From positions 127,135 through 191,134 of the forward strand of contig BCGQ01000001.1 in assembly GCA_001599355.1 (NCBI GenBank): a stretch of 64,000 bases of DNA, given 5' to 3'. The notes under the pieces were generated by a model. The model was not told where the DNA came from. It did no database searches and worked only from the letters and a program-made list of their open reading frames with translations. The position numbers and the translations under genes were made by a program. The stretch comes from Nakazawaea peltata. Taxonomy: Eukaryota > Ascomycota > Pichiomycetes > Alaninales > Pachysolenaceae. Each line of letters opens with the position of its first letter. Position 1 is the first letter of the stretch. Shown piece by piece: positions 30,721 through 40,495 of the stretch.

Positions 30721-32143
30721 GGTGTATCTGGGTATTGGCTGTATTGGCGGTTAAGTAATTTGTCACAGTGGTATTTGTATGGCGCTTATCGGATGGCGCT
30801 ATTTGAGTGTATTGGAGTGTGACTCCAGTTATTGGTCTGTATTGGCCTTTGTAGATATGTGTAACTCTGTGTCCTGTACAGTTCTGAGTCGTACTCGGTC
30901 TGTACTCTATCCCTCTGTGGTGCCTTTAGTGCCCTCTGTCTATTCAGCTTCTAGAAATTAAAATTTTTTCCTTTTTGTTTAACCCAGCGCAGTATCTGTC
31001 GAGTCGTTTCTTTTTGCTGCGTTAATTTACGGTGGTTGCTGGGTGAGACAGAAGTTTCAGGTGGAGTGAGCACAGCAGGAGCGGAGTATTGGAGAGGAGG
31101 AATGGAGAGGTAACGAGTACTGGAGGAGTACTATCAGAGTGAAGAGGTTTGAGGAGTGGAGTAGGCACTGGGCTGAGCAGGGATTGGAATAGTGGAGTTT
31201 AGTAGGTGCCGGATTTGGGGTAACTACCTTATTCGTAATTCATTAGCAAACGGGGCTGATTTAGATCTTAAGGGATATTATGGGTGTGGGGTGCACTGTG
31301 CGCTGAACTGAGTGGTGTGAGTTTTGGGTGCTGGGCATTGCGCAGTTTGTCAGCCTTGCTGTGGGGGTTTCACAGTGCTGTCTAGCAACCATCCTACAAC
31401 TCCCCAATCATATTTCTAACTATCGTTTAACTATTGTTTAACTACCTTCTAACTGTCTTCTACATGCTCCATACTGATCGGACCCATATTCTACCGAATT
31501 CATCTCTCCGTTGAAATCTTATTGTGACGCTCGACTGCCTAAGTTAAGCACCCTCTCAAACTCTACGCTTATAACCAAATTACATGGAATTATTTGAGGC
31601 GTCTGATTATGCTTCTTTCCATTCTATCCGACATGTTCCTTCAACGTTTTGAGTGCATTTTCCTAGTCATACTAACCTGTACGGGGATAATCGATGCCCG
31701 TAAATCATAGTGTGTCAATCATAGTGTGAGTGAGCAAATAAATGAAAATCTTGGCTTATTCTCTTATTATAGTAAAATTTGCTCATTTTAACACCATATA
31801 TAAAGGGGCGGTTCTGTCTGTTAATGAGGGGATTTAAATCGTTGTCGACTTGGATCATACTGTCAGTGTGTGTGTGATCAGTTTGATCCAAGTTTGGCCA
31901 ATTCTCCTAGCATGTAACTTAAAGGCCCTGGTCTAATGTGTGTAAAGATCCAGACCCAAGTTACCCAATTTGTATTTTAGCATAAAATAAACGACTGTTA
32001 CAAATAAAAATTATTGTAATTATTCCCTAATTATTTCCTAATCCAGTATTACCCCATTAAGTACTCCTACATCCACCCTGTTTTGTGTGAATAAATGGGC
32101 GGCGACTCTCACGATCAACCTTAACCTCCACATCATCGCCCCA
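30721..32143. other. 1.4 kb divergent intergenic region with several strong inverted repeats
   Basis: It separates the starts of the F-box gene (minus) and UBC1 (plus). The first 900 bases show G-rich, degenerate sequence and a TTTAACTAT-like repeat near 31405-31455, with no frame worth calling. The segment 31690-31970 is different: it holds direct and inverted repeats and a TATATAAAG word (31796-31804), described separately. Confidence 0.6.
31731..31964. other. Cluster of three inverted repeats; candidate structured RNA gene or regulatory block
   Basis: (1) TGAGCAAAT at 31731-31739 pairs with ATTTGCTCA at 31777-31785. (2) CTTGGATCA (31849-31857) pairs with TGATCCAAG (31884-31892), extended inward by ACTG/CAGT after one T-T mismatch, around a 16-base loop. 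(3) GTAACTT (31914-31920) pairs with AAGTTAC (31958-31964), with GGTCT/AGACC (31930-31934 and 31952-31956) inside. A TATATAAAG box lies about 45 bases before hairpin 2. The two tandem 12-13 bp hairpins suggest a transcribed, folded RNA, but no known family signature (H/ACA, C/D, snRNA Sm site) is clear and the strand is unknown. Confidence 0.4.
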
Positions 32144-32845
32144 ATGTCACGCGTAAAGAGAATCCATAAAGAATTGGAAGACGTCAAGAAAGACAAAGAA
32201 GCCAGAATCACCTTAGAATTGGTTAATGATGACGATTTATCCCATTTGAAAGGCACCTTCATCGGCCCAAGAGATACTCCTTATCTGGATGGATTATTTG
32301 TAGTCGATATCAAGATCCCTACCGAGTATCCCTTCAAGCCACCTCTCATGAAATTCGATACCAAGATCTATCATCCTAACATCTCAAGTGTTACAGGACT
32401 GATTTGTCTTGATATCTTGAAAAGTGATTCCTCTGGTCATGGTGCTTGGACTCCAATTCTCACTTTAAAAAGTTCCATCATTTCTCTTCAAAGTTTGTTA
32501 CAAAGTCCAGAACCTAATGATCCTCAAGATCTGCAGGTCGCCAGTGTTTATTTGAGAAATAAGAAGGAATTCGACGAGACTCTGAAACAATGGACTAAAT
32601 TATATGCTATCAATCCAGATGCCGAACTCAAGTCCGAACAAGATGACGACGATCTGGACCATTCGTCCAAGAAACAAAAATTGGAAGATTTACAAGGAAT
32701 ATCCCCAGATACCGTCAAGTTGTTCGAAGATATGGGATTCGAAAGATCTAAAGTCATTACACTGTTGAAATCGTTGAATTTGACCTCTGTAGATGAGGAT
32801 GACGACGAGAATAAAACTAAAGTCATCGAAGAGTTATTGCAGTAG
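32144..32845 (+). CDS. UBC1: Ubiquitin-conjugating enzyme E2 with C-terminal UBA domain (Ubc1)
   Basis: E2 enzyme with a UBC fold at residues 1-150 and a UBA domain at about 190-233 (TVKLFEDMGFERSKVITLLK). The N-terminus MSRVKRIHKELEDVKKD matches yeast Ubc1 (MSRAKRIMKEI), so the ATG at 32144 is used; the longer frame to 32087 is not needed. The HPN motif (IYHPNISS) and active cysteine (ICLDIL) are present. Directly after the cysteine segment there is an insert: ILKSDSSGHGAWTP, where S. cerevisiae has ILKNAWSP. This adds six residues at the place where Cdc34- and Ubc7-type E2s carry their acidic loop. The codon before ICLD is CTG and aligns with Ala of TGAICLDIL. Ubc1 extends Lys48 chains for APC/C and works in ER-associated degradation. 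Confidence 0.95.
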   Translation: MSRVKRIHKELEDVKKDKEARITLELVNDDDLSHLKGTFIGPRDTPYLDGLFVVDIKIPTEYPFKPPLMKFDTKIYHPNISSVTGLICLDILKSDSSGHGAWTPILTLKSSIISLQSLLQSPEPNDPQDLQVASVYLRNKKEFDETLKQWTKLYAINPDAELKSEQDDDDLDHSSKKQKLEDLQGISPDTVKLFEDMGFERSKVITLLKSLNLTSVDEDDDENKTKVIEELLQ

Positions 32846-32894
32846 AAACTACATAATTTTGATAATACTAATGCTAATTTTTTAAGGTATATAA

Positions 32895-34043
32895 TTACTT
32901 CTTCTTTGGTTTGTCATGCTTTGACTCCAACTTCAACTCATGGCCATTCAATTTCAATACACCAACTTTGAGAGCCTTTTCTTGAGCCAGTTGAGTCTTC
33001 AAGTCGACTAATGCAGCATGGTTGACGAATTTACAATGGTCAACCTTGCCGATTTCTTTCTCCAACAACAGGGTTAATTGTTCAATGGAGTCGACTTCAG
33101 ATTTGATTCCCTTGATGTAGATCGGGAACACTTCTTCGTTTTTCTTGTTAAAGAATCTCTTCTTTTGTTGCTTTTTGTTGTTTGGTTGAGGTGAGGTCAG
33201 TTGAGGGGATTGTTGAGGCAGTTTCTTTTTCTTGGAAGCTTCAGAATCCATGGAAACGTTGGCGATAGTTCCATCATTTGATTTTGGAGGAGCAATACGA
33301 GCGGCCCAACTCATTGGTTTACCAGGTTGAGGAGTTTCTTCGGTGGTTGGAGTTTCAACGGAGTTAGTTTTAGCTGGTGGTGCTTCAGTAGTTGGGGTTT
33401 CGCTGGCAGATTGAGGCTCAGGTTGAGTCTCAGATTGCGTCTCAGACAGAATCCCAACCTCCTCACTCTTCTCCTTCTTTCTCTTCTCCTTCTTCTTCTT
33501 CAGTTTCTTCTTTAAAGCTACAACATTATCAACACCTGGAATAAATCTCAAAACATCATTAACAATGTCATAATAAGTAATAGAATCAGTCTTCTTTGGA
33601 GTGATGTAGAAAGATTGAACAAATCTGTAAGAAGAAGAGACCCCAGCAGAAGCAACAGGCTTCCCCTCCAGATCAGTACTGTTCAAAGCAATCTCACCAG
33701 TACATAAAACAGTAACGGCATCATTCCAAGAAGGTTGAGAATCTAAAGTATGGATCAAAATCTTACAGTTCTCAAAAATCTTGGATCTCGAGTAATACAG
33801 CTTGATCTGGTCACGAGAATGAACAGTCTCCAACTTTCCATCGTTGAAAAGATCATGATGTTGTAAAAAAGCGGTCTTCCCATACATTCCATACACTTTC
33901 TCAGGGGTGGTAGATAAGGTGGTGTAGTAGTGCTTGACCAACTCGAAACCAACCAGTTTGGCTTCCAGTTGAGCAGTCGAAATACTAGCCTCTCCTCCAT
34001 CTACAGGCTTGACTGGCCCATTAGGTTCAGGTGATACTGTCAT
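32895..34043 (-). CDS. BRE5: Bre5-type cofactor of the Ubp3 deubiquitinase (NTF2-like/RRM)
   Basis: Residues about 28-165 are an NTF2-like domain (LVGFELVKHYYTTLSTTPEK, VYGMYGKTAFLQHHDLF, FVQSFYITPKK), the part that in yeast binds Ubp3. A lysine-rich, then Thr/Pro/Glu-rich, disordered middle follows. The C-terminus (about 300-375, EVFPIYIKGIKSEVDSIEQL, KVDHCKFVNHAALVDLKT) looks like a degenerate RRM. This is the G3BP/Bre5 layout; S. cerevisiae Bre5 is 515 residues, so this one (382) is shorter in the linker. In yeast the Ubp3-Bre5 pair deubiquitinates Sec23 and acts in ribophagy. It converges with UBC1, with 50 bases between stops. Confidence 0.85.
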   Translation of the reverse strand: MTVSPEPNGPVKPVDGGEASISTAQLEAKLVGFELVKHYYTTLSTTPEKVYGMYGKTAFLQHHDLFNDGKLETVHSRDQIKLYYSRSKIFENCKILIHTLDSQPSWNDAVTVLCTGEIALNSTDLEGKPVASAGVSSSYRFVQSFYITPKKTDSITYYDIVNDVLRFIPGVDNVVALKKKLKKKKEKRKKEKSEEVGILSETQSETQPEPQSASETPTTEAPPAKTNSVETPTTEETPQPGKPMSWAARIAPPKSNDGTIANVSMDSEASKKKKLPQQSPQLTSPQPNNKKQQKKRFFNKKNEEVFPIYIKGIKSEVDSIEQLTLLLEKEIGKVDHCKFVNHAALVDLKTQLAQEKALKVGVLKLNGHELKLESKHDKPKKK

Positions 34044-34194
34044 GTTATTCGGTCTTTATCAGCGGTTAAGCGCCCTCTTTTCGCAATTTGAATCTGTCAT
34101 ATTTTTCAGTTTCGACGAAAAAACTTCTTTGAGCTTCTTTGGGGCTGCGCAGAAAAAAAGGGGAGAGGGAGAGGAATGAGAGGGAGGGAAAAGG

Positions 34195-34246
34195 GGAGAG
34201 GAGAGAGGAGAGAGGAGAGAGGAGAGAGGAGAGAGGAGAGGAAGAA
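34195..34246 (+). repeat. GAGAGGA heptamer tandem repeat in the BRE5 promoter
   Basis: About seven units of GAGAGGA, one-strand purine, lie 150-200 bases upstream of the BRE5 ATG and just past the stop of the CDC50-family gene. Simple-sequence DNA; such purine tracts are frequent near gene ends in this window. Confidence 0.8.
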
Positions 34247-34268
34247 CAGAGAAGCACTACACGATTCA

Positions 34269-35555
34269 CTATAACAAATTTCTATTCTGATTACCATCTC
34301 CATCAACATGGAATTCATGATCACCAAATTTCACACTGTTTATACCACCGGTTCTACCCACCTTTCTAGGTTTAATCAACTGTTTCAGTAAGAATAAAAT
34401 GAAAAACAGTGCGCAGAGTGCCCCCACAATAAGGTAACACACACCTAAGCTCATATTACGGCCACCAATCACACTATTGGTGGTGATAACAATACTTTTA
34501 GTTCCCCCAAAAACAGTGACAGGATAGTTCAATTCAACACTCAATTGATAACTTCCACTGGATAACGTCTCAGTAGTGTTCTTGGCTGCCAATTTCATGA
34601 ATGAAGGTAACAGCAGAGTCCTCATCCAATTCTGGAAAAACTCATCTTTTGAAAGATCTGGTAAATTTTTCTTAGTGTATCCGTTTGGATATTTTTTCAT
34701 CCAGTTTGGTGGTGGTACAATATCATCTGGATCATACTCGGTCTTGCCGAAATCTTTTCTATCGGCACTCCAACTAATCCCGTTATCGGACATTTCATAA
34801 GTCACATTAGATGATCCATCCGAGGGATTCAATAAAACTAATGACGATACCGTGTCGTTAAACAACGAATTCAGTACAAGCCCACAAGGATAAATAGCCT
34901 TCCCGTCACGTGACTTCAACGGTTTACAGTCACTATCCAAATCGTCCAACAGTACCAGTTTACCTGATAATTGATCGGTATCGTAACTTTCGACGTATTC
35001 TCTATGATTTTGATAGAAATTGGTCAATTTGTAGTATAAATAAAGAGGTGGGTCGATCTTATTTGGAACGTCAAACTCGATAATACACGTTTGAACCGTA
35101 TCTCCATCGTCGTCTTCCGACTCTTCTAACATCCAACGTGGTTCTTTGTACCCATCATAACTTGAGGTCTTCTTTTTATAATGATATGAGTAATATTTGC
35201 TCGAAATCTGCTTGAATTCAGATGTTGACAGTAACGAATCACATTTACTGTAGTCAATTGTGATCTGTTCCACGTTATAAGTGGCATACACCAACAGTAC
35301 ACCCAATGGTATCACGATCACCACAAGAAGCAACAATAAGGGTAAAACTGTCTTTGGAGTCAAAATAGGTTGCCATGCCTTTAATCTTTGTTGTCTAAAT
35401 GCAGTGTCTTTATTTTGTTAGTATAAACAGCCTTTGATTTTGGAGTCAGATCAGTACTCACTTGGAGGTTTCCTCGATTTGGTTCTATCGGAACCTATCA
35501 CTTCATCTTCGAATGATTCATCCGATTGACGACGGCGGCGAAGTAAATAGTCCAT
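34269..35555 (-). CDS. CDC50/LEM3-family flippase subunit, two exons
   Basis: Non-catalytic partner of P4-ATPase lipid flippases. Exon 2 (35407-34269) begins inside the family's conserved N-terminus. With the last base of exon 1 it reads KPPNTAFRQQRLKAWQPIL, almost identical to yeast Cdc50. The first membrane span follows (TVLPLLLLLVVIVIPLGVLL), then a large lumenal domain with cysteines and N-glycosylation sites, and a second span near the C-terminus (YLIVGALCALFFILFLLKQL). Exon 1 (35555-35462) encodes MDYLLRRRRQSDESFEDE through SRKPP. The intron (35461-35408, 54 bases, phase 1) has a GTGAGT donor, TACTAAC branch site and AAG acceptor. Product is 410 residues. Cdc50 and Lem3 cannot be told apart with confidence here. 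Confidence 0.92.
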
Positions 35556-35701
35556 TTTCTCCCAGCTTCGTTCCCTCTTGGTTCCCTCTTCTCTTCAAAT
35601 GAATGCTCTGTTCAACCTTCTAAAGTAGGCGCTGTTCCTTTCTTTTGAAGTGCAATTATTAGACTGCCTCTTTGGGCCATTACCATATAAGGTAATAATA
35701 T

Positions 35702-35733
35702 CTCATCACCAGAAAATTCTATAAAAATTTTTA
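35702..35733. promoter_or_regulatory. PAC-like and RRPE-like words upstream of ESF2
   Basis: CTCATCAC (35702-35709; PAC is CTCATCGC) and TAAAAATTTTTA (35722-35733) lie 60-95 bases before the ESF2 ATG, the spacing typical of yeast ribosome-biogenesis promoters. Confidence 0.45.
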
Positions 35734-35794
35734 TTAGTGCAAAATTTTATAGGGAGGGAAGAGGTTGAAGAATTCGAGTGACCGACAGTATAAG

Positions 35795-36823
35795 ATGGGA
35801 AGCAGTGAAAGATCGAAAGAAAAGCGTATTTCTGCAGATGTTGCTTTGGGATTGATCTCTGAGGATGATCTGAGTGATTTTAGTGACAGTGAAGAAAGAG
35901 TCTCTAGACCTGTAAAGAGATCTGTTAGTGACGATGAGGAAAGCGATGACGACGAGAGTGAGGATGAAGAAAGTGGTAGAGGTGGTAATAAGAGATCACG
36001 TTTTGATGCTTTTGATGAAGAGGAAAGTGAGGATGAAGATGAGGATATTCTCAAAACAGAGTCATTACCTAAATTGACCAGTGCCGATCTGGTAGAAAGA
36101 GAGGCTTTCAGCGATTTACTTAAAGAATCAAAATCTTTGAGAAAATATAATGCCAATATGTTAACACCTAAACAGATCGAAAAACATCAGAAAAGAATCC
36201 TGAAAACTGGTGTTGTATACCTTTCAAAGATCCCTCCTTATATGAAGCCTCTGAAAATGAGACAAGTGTTATCAAGGTTTGGAGAAATTGACAGATTATT
36301 CTTGAAACCAGAAGATTTAAGAACATACCAAAAGAGAGTCAAGTATGGTGGAAATAAGAAAAGAAATTACGTAGAAGGTTGGGCCGAATTTGTTAACAAA
36401 AAGGATGCCAAACTTTGTGCTCATACTCTTAACGGTAATATCTTGGGTGGTAAGAAAGGTTCATTCTATTATGATGATGTGATGAATATCAAATACATCA
36501 AGGGATTCAAGTGGACCGACTTGACTGAGCAAATTACTAGAGAAAATGAGATCAGACTGTCTAAATTAGAGGCCGAGATTTCACAGACCAAGAAATTGAA
36601 TAAACTGTTTATTCAGAACATTGAAAAATCCAAGATGATCGCTAACATTCAACTGAAGAAGAAGCAAAAGCAAGGAAATTCCGAACCTTCAACTGATATT
36701 GAAGTTAGAAGAACTTTTGCTCAAAGAGGTGTTAGTTCTAAGAGAGCCGATGCTCCTGAACATATCAAAAAGAAGGAGGCCAATAATGAAAAATTGGACC
36801 AAGTTCTTTCGGGGATCTTCTAA
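35795..36823 (+). CDS. ESF2: Esf2/ABT1 pre-rRNA processing factor
   Basis: Nucleolar protein of the small-subunit processome needed for early 18S rRNA cleavages; yeast Esf2 stimulates the helicase Dbp8. The N-terminal third is acidic, with Ser/Glu/Asp runs and basic patches. The RRM at about 125-235 carries the family's signature: GVVYLSKIPPYMKPLKMRQV, LSRFGEIDRLFLKPED, NYVEGWAEFVNKKDAKLCA and LNGNILGGKKGSFYYDD. The C-terminal helix (IKGFKWTDLTEQI, then a lysine-rich coiled coil) is also typical. The first ATG of the frame is at 35795 (MGSSERSK); upstream in-frame codons at 35765 onward start with TTG. Length is 342 residues, against 316 in S. cerevisiae. Confidence 0.93.
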   Translation: MGSSERSKEKRISADVALGLISEDDLSDFSDSEERVSRPVKRSVSDDEESDDDESEDEESGRGGNKRSRFDAFDEEESEDEDEDILKTESLPKLTSADLVEREAFSDLLKESKSLRKYNANMLTPKQIEKHQKRILKTGVVYLSKIPPYMKPLKMRQVLSRFGEIDRLFLKPEDLRTYQKRVKYGGNKKRNYVEGWAEFVNKKDAKLCAHTLNGNILGGKKGSFYYDDVMNIKYIKGFKWTDLTEQITRENEIRLSKLEAEISQTKKLNKLFIQNIEKSKMIANIQLKKKQKQGNSEPSTDIEVRRTFAQRGVSSKRADAPEHIKKKEANNEKLDQVLSGIF

Positions 36824-37105
36824 TTCATCTAGCTTAACTGCATATATAGCATAATGTACATTACGATTAAATATAGTAGTATTTTCGTAGCCAAGTAGCC
36901 GAGGGGGTGATGCCCGCTGGTTTTTCTTGGCCCTTTCTTAGTAGCTTGCCCATGCCTTTCCTCTTCCGGATATCAATCTGCCATGACATCCTTCTTTTCT
37001 GGATTAATCTGCCCTGCTTTCCCCTCATGCCCCCACCTCCCTCGCTCTAGATCTGCCCTGCCCTGCGCTGGATTCGCTCACCCCCCCGCTCGCCCCCTCC
37101 CCAAT

Positions 37106-37125
37106 CTCATCGCATCTGAAAAATT
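37106..37125 (+). promoter_or_regulatory. Exact PAC element followed by RRPE core, upstream of DSS1
   Basis: CTCATCGC (37106-37113), the full PAC consensus, is followed three bases later by TGAAAAATT (37117-37125), the RRPE core. Both are about 105-120 bases before the DSS1 ATG. The gap 36824-37227 also has C-rich and poly-A tracts but no gene. Confidence 0.6.
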
Positions 37126-37227
37126 CCGAGGGAAAGAAAAAAAAAAAAAAGCGAGAACCCTCGGTCCCTCGATGCTTCTTGAAGGAACGTCGGCTCTATT
37201 CAAACAAAATAGCGATATTTGCACAAG

Positions 37228-40200
37228 ATGCTTGGTGGATATTTGAGAAGAGTAACCAGACGAAACAGGTTACCAAATCACCACGTGACGTTTCCGGCTC
37301 TTCTGGCACCTTTTTCATCCAATATAATCCCCCAAAGAACAGGAAGAAGATCCAAGAGACTTACTCAGTTCACGAAATCCAAGTATAAAAGTGGAGATGT
37401 CGATATATCGAAGCTCTTGAACAACAATGACGATAAATATGAGTCCAGTTTGCTCCATCAGAACCTCGAACTCCGTGACTTAATCGATCACGCCAATACT
37501 AGAATACATGCCAGGTACACTGAGCCAAATTTATATTGGAAGAATGCAATGGGACTCACGTCTAGTACGGCTCCTGGGATCAAAATGGAGATGGCTCTGA
37601 AGTATGGTAATCCTAGAGACTACTTTGAGCCTATAGATGTGTTCTCAAGTCCCTTAGATATCGGAGATATTGTAGAGTTGGGTGAGACTTTGGAGAGCTC
37701 GATGATCTGTTGTGTGGTGGGATTACCAGAGTCAATAAACGACCCAAGATACACTCTTATCAATAGTTATGGTGATTTGGTATTTACATCTAAATCATAT
37801 ATGAAGATGAGGTTCCCTCTGATATACCCAAAAGAATGGTTGAAAGATATTGTAATGAACGAGAAGATGTTCAATTTAAAGGCTAAAAATATCAAACAAA
37901 TTGGAAAACCCAAATTTCTTACGGAGAATATAATCTCCAATGGTTCTAGTAGTGTGTTTTTCGAGCAGCTGTTGATCAATAATGGTCATGATATAGATCA
38001 ATTAGACACATATATAGTCCCTTCAATGATCTCTCAGATAATAGCCAAGGATTTAACCCAAATCATTTCAAATGCCTGGACTCAATTACCCTATATGAAT
38101 GCTAAGTTAGAACTAGCTCACAGTTTGTTCCAGGAGACAAACAGTTACACCTCAGTAAATGTATTTCTGTTATATAATCTTTTGTCAGAGATTGATATCG
38201 ACAGTATCGACGAGAGAATCCAAGCTCTGAGAAGCTATAATGACATTGTGAGATTCTACCACGAATTGGCATCCCAGTACAGTCATTTGATCGATGTTCA
38301 CAACAATTACAGCAGTACAAACTTAGGAAGACCTGTAATTGGACACTTGGACTTGTCGTCAAAGATTGATATCTCGAATTTCTACACAATGATCTTACTG
38401 TTGAAGAAGAACGATAAATTATTCACCGGAGCTTCTTCTCCAGATTATTCTACACAATTCCCATTATCAATCACATTACAGCCTCTTTCAAGGACAGTTG
38501 AAATCGAGTCGTTAATAGATCAAGTAAAAGATAATCCTAAAACCTTTGATCGTCTTGTTAAGCACATCGAGAAACGGATGAAACTCGTGAAGGACCAGCA
38601 ATTTGATGTCTTGCTGGACTTGCCAAAATTAGAGGATTATGAGAAGGTCATAAAATTTCTGAAGTTATATTGTTCGGCTTCCATGAAATTTGATCCAATC
38701 ACAGAGTCTTTCTTGATTAAAATCTTCAGACATATCTCAGATTTCAAAGAGCTTGATATCACATCATCTCTTATCTACGACACATTGATCAAACTTGGTG
38801 AATGTTCTGAGACTCAAAATCCTGTAGAATGGTCTATTGATTTGAAGAAACCTTATTCTGATGTCAGTGATAAGTCTGACTTGGAACAAGACTTTTACAA
38901 CAAAATGACTGATTTCAATGTTGGAGTAGATCTGTCCATTGACTACTGTAAAGATATTAGAGAAGATTGTACTGAAGATTATATATATTGTATTGATGCC
39001 AAGACTGCTCATGAAATAGATGATGGTATTGGAATAACAGCTCTTGAAGATGGGATGTACGAGATCAGCTCTTTTATTGCCGATCCTACATCTTATTTGA
39101 GTCCAACCAACACTGTTTCTAAAATTGCATTTGAGCGAACTCTGACTGTATACTTCCCAGATGAGGATACTTCTCCGATTGAGATGTTACCTCACTCTCT
39201 TGTGAAGCAGATAGAATTACGTAGTGGGGCTTCAAATGATGGCACATTCAGAGCTATGAGATTCAGTTTCCTCTATGATAGTAAATCTCATAATTACGTT
39301 GAAAATAGTATGAAGATTTGCCCTGTCAAAGTGTCGAAGTTGGTGAATATCAGTTATTCTGAAGTTGACCAAGTACTTAGAGACGAAAGGAGCGAGTTAC
39401 TTGAAGCCATTAGTCAACGTCATGGAGTCGAAGCTCAAAGAGTACTTCAAGAGCTTAAATTGTTATCGGAAGTGACACAGAGTTTGAATTCAAAGAGGGT
39501 TGAAAAAGTGCCATTCAATTTCAAATTCTTCGATCTGTTGGAAGGAGTTTCTAGACATAACAATCAAATTTCATTGCGGTTCAAAAGTGATTCAATTTCA
39601 AAATCACAAGTCATGGTAAGTGAAGTGATGATTCATACCAATGCTTTGGTAGGATCGTTTTTGAAAGAAAAACAGATCTCACTGATTTATAGAACCTTGA
39701 AACCGAACCCAGTAGATCCTCAAGTAGAACTGCAATTGCAAAGTCTTGATAAAGATGAATTGAGTAGTACTCAAAAACTGCTCAATTTCCTGTCAGGTAC
39801 AACCTTCAGCTTACAACCTATTAATCATGAATATATCGGACTTGGACCTTACTGTACAGTGACATCACCATTAAGAAGATTCCAAGATCTTGTCTGTCAT
39901 TGGCAATTACAATCTTATTTGAAAGATCAAGATTCTCTTCAATTCTCCGAACAAAGTATGGCTTATATGCTCCCTCATATAACATCTCGTAACTACAAAA
40001 TAAGACAAGTTCAAAGGAAGTCGAAGAATTTCTACATATACAGTCATCTTGCCACGAAATCATCTCAAAAATTCAATGTCATGGTCAGTTCCACCCCAAC
40101 TTCCATTGGAACTGTCGAATGTGTCTTATTAGATTTTGGGGGTGTTCGTTCGTCGCTCAAATCGACAAATTTCTTGTCGAATTTACAATCAGTTAAAGAA

Positions 40201-40332
40201 TTAGAAAACACTTCTCATCAAAATTACAACCTTTTCAGCACCGTCAAGATCGGTGATGTCATAGAAGATTGTCAAATCGAAGACATTGATCTCGTAACCG
40301 GTGAATTGACCATGTCTTCCCCTAACTTTTAA
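37228..40332 (+). CDS. DSS1: Mitochondrial 3'-5' exoribonuclease of the degradosome (Dss1)
   Basis: RNase II/RNB-family nuclease that with the Suv3 helicase forms the yeast mitochondrial degradosome. The start ATG at 37228 gives MLGGYLRRVTRRNRLPNHH, an Arg-rich, acid-free presequence fit for mitochondrial import; a TTG-initiated extension to 37219 is ignored. The RNB domain spans about 590-930. Its catalytic acid cluster is in YCIDAKTAHEIDDGIGI. Further marks are ISSFIADPTSYL and, near the end, CTVTSPLRRFQDLVCHWQL, the RNB C-terminal signature. The preceding 500 residues carry the poorly conserved Dss1-specific region. Length of 1034 compares with 969 in S. cerevisiae. The promoter carries ribosome-biogenesis-type elements. 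Confidence 0.93.
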   Translation: MLGGYLRRVTRRNRLPNHHVTFPALLAPFSSNIIPQRTGRRSKRLTQFTKSKYKSGDVDISKLLNNNDDKYESSLLHQNLELRDLIDHANTRIHARYTEPNLYWKNAMGLTSSTAPGIKMEMALKYGNPRDYFEPIDVFSSPLDIGDIVELGETLESSMICCVVGLPESINDPRYTLINSYGDLVFTSKSYMKMRFPLIYPKEWLKDIVMNEKMFNLKAKNIKQIGKPKFLTENIISNGSSSVFFEQLLINNGHDIDQLDTYIVPSMISQIIAKDLTQIISNAWTQLPYMNAKLELAHSLFQETNSYTSVNVFLLYNLLSEIDIDSIDERIQALRSYNDIVRFYHELASQYSHLIDVHNNYSSTNLGRPVIGHLDLSSKIDISNFYTMILLLKKNDKLFTGASSPDYSTQFPLSITLQPLSRTVEIESLIDQVKDNPKTFDRLVKHIEKRMKLVKDQQFDVLLDLPKLEDYEKVIKFLKLYCSASMKFDPITESFLIKIFRHISDFKELDITSSLIYDTLIKLGECSETQNPVEWSIDLKKPYSDVSDKSDLEQDFYNKMTDFNVGVDLSIDYCKDIREDCTEDYIYCIDAKTAHEIDDGIGITALEDGMYEISSFIADPTSYLSPTNTVSKIAFERTLTVYFPDEDTSPIEMLPHSLVKQIELRSGASNDGTFRAMRFSFLYDSKSHNYVENSMKICPVKVSKLVNISYSEVDQVLRDERSELLEAISQRHGVEAQRVLQELKLLSEVTQSLNSKRVEKVPFNFKFFDLLEGVSRHNNQISLRFKSDSISKSQVMVSEVMIHTNALVGSFLKEKQISLIYRTLKPNPVDPQVELQLQSLDKDELSSTQKLLNFLSGTTFSLQPINHEYIGLGPYCTVTSPLRRFQDLVCHWQLQSYLKDQDSLQFSEQSMAYMLPHITSRNYKIRQVQRKSKNFYIYSHLATKSSQKFNVMVSSTPTSIGTVECVLLDFGGVRSSLKSTNFLSNLQSVKELENTSHQNYNLFSTVKIGDVIEDCQIEDIDLVTGELTMSSPNF

Positions 40333-40495
40333 TAAATTGCATCCCCTTTTTTTTAACCCCCCTCAGCAAATAACCGAAAAAATCTAAACGGGAATCGACC
40401 TTCCTAATTAGGCAACTTAATTAGGCATCCCACCCTCGGAGAATACTTATCTTAAACCCTCGGTTACACCAATTCAACTATACACCACTAACAGG

